34,329 nucleotides of DNA, from IMG/VR virus record IMGVR_UViG_3300031223_000023, positions 1 through 34,329 of that record. One strand, written 5' to 3'. Numbering within the stretch: position 1 is the stretch's first letter; each line of letters starts with the position of its first letter. This stretch comes from a virus. Of this stretch, positions 28,600 to 34,329 are shown piece by piece. A program made the translations under genes and the position numbers. Under the pieces are notes generated by a model that was not told the DNA's origin, did not search any database, and was given only the letters and a program-made list of their open reading frames with translations.

Positions 28600-28618
28600 G
28601 AGAAGTAATGAGTATGAT
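28591..28618 (+). promoter_or_regulatory. Sigma70-type promoter with TAGGAGAAGT spacer motif (copy 3)
   Basis: TTGACC (28591-28596), a 16-bp spacer starting TAGGAGAAGT, and TATGAT (28613-28618). It overlaps the stop codons of the upstream frames and points at the Cro-like gene at 28641 and the recombination genes beyond. Confidence 0.75.
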
Positions 28619-28640
28619 AGATTTATAACCAATAAAAACA

Positions 28641-28874
28641 ATGAAATTTGAAGAATGGCTATCGAGACACAAGATGAGCAAATTGGAGTTTTGCCGAAGG
28701 GCAGAGATAGATGCCAGAAATTTAAATACATGGCTATCTGGTTCTTCTGAGCCATTGATTAGTAATTTTATACCCTTCGTTGCACAGGTTTTAAAAATGG
28801 ACCCAGAGGCAAATGCCTTGTCGTTCTTTCCTTTTAATACGAAATTAATAAATGCCGAATCCTTATTGAAATGA
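28641..28874 (+). CDS. Cro/XRE-like helix-turn-helix protein
   Basis: A 77-residue protein. MSKLEFCRRAEIDARNLNTW at about 11-30 has the helix-turn-helix spacing of Cro/XRE regulators, followed by LSGSSEPLISNFIPFVAQVL. It starts 23 bases after the third TAGGAGAAGT promoter and could act on the shared motif. The leader ATAAAAACAATG is A-rich. Overlaps the next gene by ATGA. Confidence 0.7.
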   Translation: MKFEEWLSRHKMSKLEFCRRAEIDARNLNTWLSGSSEPLISNFIPFVAQVLKMDPEANALSFFPFNTKLINAESLLK

Positions 28875-29230
28875 AAGTAACAGAAATAACGGCATCATTC
28901 GGGCGAACCATTCAGTTTCAGCAGTACGAACCAGTTAATGTTCATGTGTCCCTGAAGGCTGAAGTGGGCATTGGTGACGACAATGCAGCTAGCGAGCTAA
29001 ACAATATTGCTATGGGCATAGTAAACAAGCAGGTCGATAGCCTGATGGTAGAAAGGGCAAGGCTAGATGAAGAGCGATTTGAAAAGGAGATCCCCTTGTT
29101 GGTAGCGGCTATAGAGGGATGTGATTCCAGGGAGGCTAAAACAAAGCTTTGGGAAGAAACGGCTCCGGCCCTAAGGAGAGTTCAGGTGGTGATGGCAGCA
29201 TTTAAAAACAATCAGATAACAACTAAATAA
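28871..29230 (+). CDS. 119-residue conserved phage protein of unknown function
   Basis: Begins MKVTEITASFGRTIQFQQYE and continues PVNVHVSLKAEVGIGD, the recognisable start of a phage protein family (K-x-x-S-(F/Y)-GRxxxxxxYxxxxVxVSLxAxV) often found in replication or recombination regions and not functionally assigned. The rest is helical (NKQVDSLMVERARLDEERF). Confidence 0.65.
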   Translation: MKVTEITASFGRTIQFQQYEPVNVHVSLKAEVGIGDDNAASELNNIAMGIVNKQVDSLMVERARLDEERFEKEIPLLVAAIEGCDSREAKTKLWEETAPALRRVQVVMAAFKNNQITTK

Positions 29231-29231
29231 T

Positions 29232-29723
29232 ATGACAAAATTCAAGCATGGAGATCGGGTAACGTGCGAGATTGAAGGCAAGTTTATTGACGATGCGCGG
29301 ATATTGATTGATGAGGATGATGATACGATGATCTGTTATAATAACGGGGAGGCAATTCCTAATCCTGAGTGGTTCGGCTACAGTGCAATCAAATGCGCAG
29401 TGTGTCTACCTGAGGATGATATACAGGCCTCTTATGATGCTGTCTCCCTTAAACTAAAAGAAAAAACCCTCGATAATTTAGAGGTTGGGGATATTTTAGT
29501 GAGTAAAGCTGTTTTTGACAAAAGTTATGAAAAAAAAGTACTAACTATTTGTGGGGGAGTTTACTTCCTTAGTGGTGAAGATAGTTTTACTGAATGTGGT
29601 GGCGGTTACACAATTCAAGAAATCAGAGAAGACTTCACCTTAAAGCAAGAAGAACAACCAGAAGAACTAACAATGGCGGAATTAGAAAAAGAGTTAGGGC
29701 GTAAAGTAAAAATAATTAAATAA
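29232..29723 (+). CDS. 163-residue phage protein of unknown function
   Basis: The beta-rich N-terminus (KFKHGDRVTCEIEGKFIDD) resembles the KFKVGDRV-type small barrel found in many phage proteins. A second similar unit is LEVGDILVSKAVF with GGVYFLSGE. The C-terminus carries TIQEIREDFTL and MAELEKELGRKVKIIK, a common tail in phage proteins next to recombination genes. Function unknown. Confidence 0.65.
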   Translation: MTKFKHGDRVTCEIEGKFIDDARILIDEDDDTMICYNNGEAIPNPEWFGYSAIKCAVCLPEDDIQASYDAVSLKLKEKTLDNLEVGDILVSKAVFDKSYEKKVLTICGGVYFLSGEDSFTECGGGYTIQEIREDFTLKQEEQPEELTMAELEKELGRKVKIIK

Positions 29724-29727
29724 TAAC

Positions 29728-30711
29728 ATGACAACATCAGTAACAATCGTGAAAAAAGAGGATATTGCTATTAGTGATATCAGTAGTATTGATAAGCTTA
29801 AGGCGGTATTTGCCGAGCAGGTCAAGGTGACTCAGTCTGTGTCTATCTCGAATCCTTTCGATGAGGCTGAGGTAGCCTCTGTTAAGAAAATTCGCAAGGG
29901 CTATGTGACTAATAGAGAGACTATAAAAAGAGCTTTTAAGGATGATCGTGATAAGCATACTGAACATAACAGACTGAATCTTATAGCCCAAAGAGAGATA
30001 ACTGAGGTAATGGAGGGAGAGGAGGATCGTCTAACTGTGTGTATCACTAGGGCAGAACTAGAGGCGGCAAAGGAGGAAAGAAAGAAGCTTCTTCCATTTA
30101 GGAAAGACGAGTTATCGAAATTAGATGCAGTGGTTCCTGACAATGAATTATTAGAGCTAAACGATAATGATTTCGAGAAATTGAGAATGGTTAAACAGGA
30201 AGCTTATCTCGTCGCGGAAGCAGTAAAAATAAAGGAGGATCAAATGAGGATCGAGGCAGAACAGGCTGCAGAAAAAAGTAAGAACGAAGAAATCGCAGCA
30301 GAAAAAGAACGCTCTAGGCTTGCTCTTATCGCAGCGGAGCAAGAAAAACAAGCTATAATTGATAAGGCTAAAAAAGATAAGGCTGATGCAAAAAGAAAAG
30401 CAGAAGCAGCTAAGGCCGATGCGATCATTGCTGCAGATAATGAGAAGAAGGCAATTATCCAGGCGGGGATTGATAAACTTGCTCAGGAGAAAAAGAGTGC
30501 ACTAGAAGATAAGGCCCGGCAAGAACTCGAAGTAGAAAATGCTCGCAAAAAGGAAGAGGCGAGGCAAAAAGAATTAGCTCTAGATGCCAATTACAAATCC
30601 TTTAAGAAGGATAACAAATTCAATGAAAACTCTATGGAGATTAGGTCTATTGGAAATGATACTTACGAGATCTGGACAAAGCCAGTAATGATAGCTTCTA
30701 AAACATTTTAA
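29728..30711 (+). CDS. Coiled-coil protein preceding the phage exonuclease (DUF1351-like)
   Basis: A 327-residue protein. The N-terminal 150 residues include NPFDEAEVASVKKIRKGYVT and RETIKRAFKDDRDKHTEHNR. Residues 155-280 are a long Ala/Lys/Glu coiled coil (AEKERSRLALIAAEQEKQAI). A short globular end follows (NSMEIRSIGNDTYEIWTKP). Similar coiled-coil proteins precede recombination nucleases and ssDNA-binding proteins in many phages and are thought to assist recombination, but the biochemical role is not known. One base separates it from the exonuclease. Confidence 0.65.
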   Translation: MTTSVTIVKKEDIAISDISSIDKLKAVFAEQVKVTQSVSISNPFDEAEVASVKKIRKGYVTNRETIKRAFKDDRDKHTEHNRLNLIAQREITEVMEGEEDRLTVCITRAELEAAKEERKKLLPFRKDELSKLDAVVPDNELLELNDNDFEKLRMVKQEAYLVAEAVKIKEDQMRIEAEQAAEKSKNEEIAAEKERSRLALIAAEQEKQAIIDKAKKDKADAKRKAEAAKADAIIAADNEKKAIIQAGIDKLAQEKKSALEDKARQELEVENARKKEEARQKELALDANYKSFKKDNKFNENSMEIRSIGNDTYEIWTKPVMIASKTF

Positions 30712-30712
30712 T

Positions 30713-31408
30713 ATGATTATTTACGACAAGATCAAACAAGGGACCGAGGAATGGCTGGAGCTGAAGTTGGGCATGGTTGGGGGGACTTCTTTGTCGTCAT
30801 TAACCGGGAAACTGACTACGGCAGGAGGATTAGGAGCTATGGACAAGATGTTGTTCTCGATAGTCGCAGAGCGCGACACCGGACTGCGAAAAGATAGCGC
30901 TGGGAAAAGTGCTATCATGGAAAGAGGTAACGAGGAAGAAGAGAACACACAAGATCACTTTGAGATAAGTAGTGGTCTGACTGTCTCCAATGTTGGGTTC
31001 ATAAAATCTGAAGAATTTGAAATGGTGGGGCTGTCTCCTGATGGGGTCATTTATAACGAAGAAGGGGTGATTATTGCGTCTGCTGAATACAAGAATCCTA
31101 ACTCAGATACTCATTTGAAGTATGTTTGTCACTTGTTAGGTATTCAGGCTTATCAGGATACTGAGAAGCTGTTCACTAACAAGATTCCTAGCGAATACTA
31201 CTGGCAAGTAGTTCATAACTTTGTTGTTATCGACACTATCGAAAAAGTGTACTTTATGTCACATGACGAGAGAAGTAATCTCAAAAAGAATATAATTAGT
31301 GTCGTTACTAGAGAGGAATTGGAGGACGACATAGCCCTGGCGAAAGTTCGACTAAAGATGTTTGAAGAAAAGGTTAAACAAGTAGAGGCTAAGCTAGCAT
31401 TTAATTAA
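30713..31408 (+). CDS. YqaJ-type phage recombination exonuclease
   Basis: A 231-residue protein with the lambda-exonuclease-like (PD-(D/E)xK) motifs: IKQGTEEWLELKLGMVGGTS at the N-terminus, MERGNEEE (about 69-76), GLSPDGVI with D110, AEYKNP with E125/K127, and YYWQVVHNFVV with Q165. It would degrade one strand of double-stranded ends to give single strands for annealing. It lies just before the SSB-like gene and helicase. It starts after AATATG, with no Shine-Dalgarno. Confidence 0.9.
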   Translation: MIIYDKIKQGTEEWLELKLGMVGGTSLSSLTGKLTTAGGLGAMDKMLFSIVAERDTGLRKDSAGKSAIMERGNEEEENTQDHFEISSGLTVSNVGFIKSEEFEMVGLSPDGVIYNEEGVIIASAEYKNPNSDTHLKYVCHLLGIQAYQDTEKLFTNKIPSEYYWQVVHNFVVIDTIEKVYFMSHDERSNLKKNIISVVTREELEDDIALAKVRLKMFEEKVKQVEAKLAFN

Positions 31409-31473
31409 ACCCTTATAAGATGTAAAGTATTACCAAGACGGTTTCAGCAAATAATTATTAAACTTTAAAAACA

Positions 31474-32016
31474 ATGACAAACGATTTCACAGATTTCGAC
31501 GGACAAGAAGAGGTTGAAGTAAAGTCGCTACCAACAATCCGACAATTCAAAAAAGCAGATGTATTTATCGGATTCATTAACTCGGTTAATGATAACCAGT
31601 TAGCAGAAGAAAAGGACAACGGCATGGGAGGCAAGACATGGGGAACTAAGGTTTTCAGTCTTATTGCTATTGGCGACAAGAATGTAGACCATAAATCTGA
31701 AGATGGAACGGCTACTGGTGATGCTGTGGCCAATGAAATAGTGGCAGGGGGAGAATACAAAATCTTCACGAACTATGTAGGAAAGGATTTCTTGAATGTA
31801 AACGGTTCTAAATTATCAGAACTCCCTTTGGGAGCTGTTGTTAAGATCGAAAATCTCGGTAAGAAGAAAAGCGAGAAATCTAGTTTTTCATATAAGGACC
31901 AAAGCATTATCGCTAAAAAAGATAAATCTGGAGCCTTTATGATTCATCCTGACTACACCGCTATTGATGATTTTTCAAAAGAAAAGGCAACAGCGGATGA
32001 TTTATTGGACTTGTAA
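31474..32016 (+). CDS. SSB-like single-strand DNA-binding protein
   Basis: A 180-residue protein with an acidic N-terminus, a beta-rich core (ADVFIGFINSVNDNQLAEE, TKVFSLIAIGDK, GEYKIFTNYVG, GAVVKIENLGKKKSEKSS) consistent with an OB fold, and an acidic, hydrophobic tail ATADDLLDL like the partner-binding tails of SSB and T7 gp2.5. Its place between exonuclease and helicase fits. An annealing protein of another fold cannot be excluded. The 65-bp gap before it has no clear promoter; the leader is AACTTTAAAAACAATG. Confidence 0.7.
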   Translation: MTNDFTDFDGQEEVEVKSLPTIRQFKKADVFIGFINSVNDNQLAEEKDNGMGGKTWGTKVFSLIAIGDKNVDHKSEDGTATGDAVANEIVAGGEYKIFTNYVGKDFLNVNGSKLSELPLGAVVKIENLGKKKSEKSSFSYKDQSIIAKKDKSGAFMIHPDYTAIDDFSKEKATADDLLDL

Positions 32017-32018
32017 TC

Positions 32019-33173
32019 ATGGAATTATACCCACACCAGAAACGATTCTTAGATGATAATCCCGATAAAGCTCTGGTGTGCTTCGGGGCAGGGACCGGTA
32101 AAACTTTGACTGCGATTAAGTGGCTAATAGAGAGGAAGCACTTAAAAACTATTGTTGTTTGCCCAAAGACTATCAAAGCTCGATGGGTAGAAGATGTAAA
32201 ATTCTCTGCTAACACTGACGTACTTACAAAGGAGGAATTTAAAAAAATCGACCTAAATAAGTATCAAGTAATGGTATTCGATGAATGTCACGCTGCAAAC
32301 AGTCCTTTATTCACAAAACAACGCAGCCAGATTAGTTCTAAGGTGTATGAATGGATAAAGAGTAGTAACACCAAGCATTTCTTGGGCCTCACTGCTACAC
32401 CTATCTCTAGCCAGCCCTGGAACATTCACACACTACTTACCTTCTCTGGTAAGTATATCGACCATAAGAAATTCAGGAATCACTTCTACAAGTTAGAAAA
32501 ACGAGCCTTTATGAAAGGAAGGTATGCTTGGTTCCCAAAATCAGACTGGCGACCAATGGCGAGGCAGTTAGTGGAAAAGCATTGCTATAATGCGACGATG
32601 GCAGATGTTGTTGATCATACCCCTGAGCAGCACGAAGAGATTGTCTATTTGAAGCCCACAAAGTCAGAACAAGAAATGATCGACTTTCAGCCAGAGAACC
32701 CAGATCACGATAGCGATGTTGGTGTCTGGTATGCACAGCACCGACTCGAACAGGTGAAAGCTAAGATTGCGAAGATAAAGGAATTATCTGCTGGTCACAG
32801 TAAGGTGGTTATCTTCGCTAAATACCGAGAACAGATCGAAGCTATTGAAAAAGCCCTCAAAGGAGATCGTCAGGTTTACGTTATGAACGGAAGCACGAAA
32901 GACCAAGGCGCTGTTATAAAGCAGGCACAAGAGGATTCGGAATGTTTCTTTGTCGTACAGGCCGATATTTCTGAGGGCTACGAGTTACCGGACTTCACTT
33001 GCGTTATCTACGCGAGCCAGTCCTGGAGAAAAATTGCAGATGTCCAAAGTCGAGCGCGAGTCCAGAGGATTAATAACCTTAAATCAAATTGGTATTACTG
33101 GCTCCTTGCGGGCGACAAAGACAAGACCGTATTTAAGGCGATCGAGAAAGGAGAAGATTTTTTAATTAAATAA
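32019..33173 (+). CDS. Compact SF2 (SNF2/DEAD-like) helicase
   Basis: A 384-residue helicase. LYPHQKRFL is at the N-terminus (Q-like), Walker A GAGTGKT at 23-29, motif Ia VVCPKTIKARW, motif II DECH at 88-91, motif III TATP at 125-128, motif V ISEGYELPD and motif VI QSRARVQRI (about 343-351). It is short for the group, with minimal insertions, as in phage SNF2-like helicases. It may unwind recombination intermediates or open the origin with the primase. It starts 2 bases after the SSB-like stop. Confidence 0.9.
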   Translation: MELYPHQKRFLDDNPDKALVCFGAGTGKTLTAIKWLIERKHLKTIVVCPKTIKARWVEDVKFSANTDVLTKEEFKKIDLNKYQVMVFDECHAANSPLFTKQRSQISSKVYEWIKSSNTKHFLGLTATPISSQPWNIHTLLTFSGKYIDHKKFRNHFYKLEKRAFMKGRYAWFPKSDWRPMARQLVEKHCYNATMADVVDHTPEQHEEIVYLKPTKSEQEMIDFQPENPDHDSDVGVWYAQHRLEQVKAKIAKIKELSAGHSKVVIFAKYREQIEAIEKALKGDRQVYVMNGSTKDQGAVIKQAQEDSECFFVVQADISEGYELPDFTCVIYASQSWRKIADVQSRARVQRINNLKSNWYYWLLAGDKDKTVFKAIEKGEDFLIK

Positions 33174-33176
33174 CAG

Positions 33177-33353
33177 ATGGACGAAGACACTTCGGTTACA
33201 GAGAATGGACGAATAAGAGTCGGAGATGTTGTCTCTTTTAACCACGATAAAGACCTTGGATTCAAAGTGTCCAGTATAAATATTTCAGGAGAAATGATTA
33301 AACTAGAAGGAATGGCGGGCGAATATAATCAGGGGTTATTCATATCCAAATGA
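33177..33353 (+). CDS. 58-residue protein of unknown function
   Basis: A frame from ATG 33177 to TGA 33351-33353. GRIRVGDVVSFNHDKDLGFK and the beta-strand content suggest a small SH3-like barrel. It begins 3 bases after the helicase stop and overlaps the next gene by ATGA. Confidence 0.6.
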   Translation: MDEDTSVTENGRIRVGDVVSFNHDKDLGFKVSSINISGEMIKLEGMAGEYNQGLFISK

Positions 33354-33712
33354 CTGGACTAGAAATCTCAACCGACCTTCCAAACCTACCACGAGTCCTT
33401 AAAAAAAGAGAAGCGGCTATCACCCCAAGAATTGAGAAGTGGCTCATGGAGAACTGGATTCCGGCTTATGCCTATGAAATTAAAATCAAGGGCAACAAAG
33501 AGGAGGTTCACCAGAAACGAGAGCTTAACAAAGCTGTCAGAGGAAGGGCTTCCTGGAAGATGTCGGATGCCACCATCGGAAAACTGGCTTTTGATGGTTT
33601 TGGAGCTGGTAGACACGGCATTGACGCCCTCGTTATAACTTACGACCCCAAAACGAAATATATGTCTATACTAAGAATGAATACTGGAGTTACTAAAACT
33701 TTTAAGCTATGA
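33350..33712 (+). CDS. Holliday-junction-resolvase-like nuclease
   Basis: A 120-residue protein. YEIKIKG (E43-x-K45), a following helix, then SWKMSDATIGKLAFDGFG with D82 and IDALVITYDP, fit the short phage resolvase-like pattern E-x-K ... (W/K)xSD ... (P/A)FDxF ... DAxVV. Its place after exonuclease, SSB and helicase agrees. The fold assignment is by pattern only and moderate. Overlaps the deformylase start by ATGA. Confidence 0.6.
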   Translation: MTGLEISTDLPNLPRVLKKREAAITPRIEKWLMENWIPAYAYEIKIKGNKEEVHQKRELNKAVRGRASWKMSDATIGKLAFDGFGAGRHGIDALVITYDPKTKYMSILRMNTGVTKTFKL

Positions 33713-34161
33713 AACAGATATTACCTCGACACCCTAAAAAGCACTCTAGATCAGTCCTAAAAGAAGACCTACAAAGGGTCATGGCTGACGCAAAAGAACT
33801 ACATAGAATTTGCTTCGAGAAGCATGGAGTTTATTTCGGTGCCGTAGCAATGGCTCATGTTCAGATAGAAGCAAATGACCCGCTTAGGTTCTTTGTAAAA
33901 AAAGACGGAACGATTATATGTAATCCTATAATCGTACAAAAAGACGAATTATATACACACAAAGAAGGCTGTATGAGCTATTCGTTCAGAGGTGTTAAAA
34001 AAGTTATTCGCTATAGACGTATCAAGGTGTCCTGTTTTATTTCCCATGTAGACAACGAATCTATCGACTTACTAGATAGACGATACCTGGACATTGAAGA
34101 TCTAGAGGCGGCTATTTACCAACACGAGATTGGACATTTCAATCTTAATACTATCTACTAA
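33709..34161 (+). CDS. def: Peptide deformylase
   Basis: A 150-residue protein with the family motifs in order: AVAMAHVQ (45-52; usual GxGLAAxQ, with both Gly changed to Ala but Gln kept), CNP at 71-73 (usual NP), EGCMS with metal ligand C88, and HEIGH with H139, E140, H143. It removes the formyl group from N-terminal Met of new proteins. It ends 7 residues after the HExxH, without the C-terminal helix of bacterial enzymes, as in other phage deformylases. Altered motif 1 could affect specificity. Confidence 0.9.
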   Translation: MKQILPRHPKKHSRSVLKEDLQRVMADAKELHRICFEKHGVYFGAVAMAHVQIEANDPLRFFVKKDGTIICNPIIVQKDELYTHKEGCMSYSFRGVKKVIRYRRIKVSCFISHVDNESIDLLDRRYLDIEDLEAAIYQHEIGHFNLNTIY

Positions 34162-34166
34162 TACAC

Positions 34167-34329
34167 ATGCAAAACAACGCACTGGCCCCGATCTACTATG
34201 GTGACGAACTCACCAGAGAAGCTTACTTGGGTAGCTCTGTAATCCAAAACTGGCTCCCGACAGAGACTCATCCTTACCACGAAAGAATCCAGGAGAACCA
34301 AGAACGTGACGGAAAGACTTCTACCAGAA
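34167..34329 (+). CDS. Partial gene cut by window end
   Basis: An open frame from ATG 34167, 5 bases after the deformylase stop, to the window edge: MQNNALAPIYYGDELTREAY, then SSVIQNWLPTETHPYHERI and a charged stretch. About 54 residues are visible, too few to assign a family. Confidence 0.55.
   Translation, partial: MQNNALAPIYYGDELTREAYLGSSVIQNWLPTETHPYHERIQENQERDGKTSTR

Overview
The window is one contiguous piece of a tailed double-stranded DNA phage genome, incomplete at both ends. There are two blocks facing away from each other across an AT-rich gap (about 10854-11400). The left block (1-10853, minus strand) is the packaging and virion module. In transcription order it holds small terminase, large terminase, portal, a small protein, a scaffold-like protein, a decoration-like protein, major capsid protein, two neck or adaptor candidates and four tail or fibre-like proteins, the last cut by the window edge. 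The right block (11401-34329, plus strand) is the early and middle region.

The right block divides into four parts. (a) 11401-19076 holds 23 small genes. Nearly all have no recognisable family, and most are preceded by one of two repeated sequences: an AT-rich leader ending in CACTATATAACATG, or a 33-bp intergenic repeat. (b) 19241-22080 holds a large protein combining a helicase-like N-terminus, a winged helix, a PrimPol-type primase and a zinc ribbon, followed by a promoter and an apparently structured non-coding RNA. (c) 22105-24777 is a lysis region: a membrane-anchored lysozyme, a membrane-anchored M15 peptidase and three tiny membrane proteins. (d) 24774-34329 carries a cytosine-C5 DNA methyltransferase, a dATP/dGTP diphosphohydrolase-like protein, a Cro-like regulator, a YqaJ-type exonuclease, an SSB-like protein, a compact SF2 helicase, a resolvase-like nuclease and a peptide deformylase.

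Host: the signal-anchored lysozyme points to a Gram-negative host. Almost no gene has a Shine-Dalgarno sequence; starts follow A/T-rich leaders, as is common in Bacteroidota and their phages. Against this, three promoters look like ordinary sigma70 sites (TTGNNN, 16-17 bp, TATAAT-like) rather than the Bacteroidota TTTG/TAnnTTTG form. Bacteroidota is therefore only a leaning. No integrase, tRNA gene or CRISPR array was seen, so lifestyle cannot be decided from this window.

How it fits together: the divergent gap probably carries the control sites for both blocks, and its first rightward gene encodes a winged-helix protein that is a visible relative of the winged helix inside the primase. The primase, SF2 helicase, SSB-like protein, exonuclease and resolvase form a replication and recombination set. 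The methyltransferase and nucleotide hydrolase would act on phage DNA or the dNTP pool, and the deformylase on nascent proteins. The least explained parts are the repeat-punctuated small-gene region and the structured RNA near 21.8-22.1 kb.
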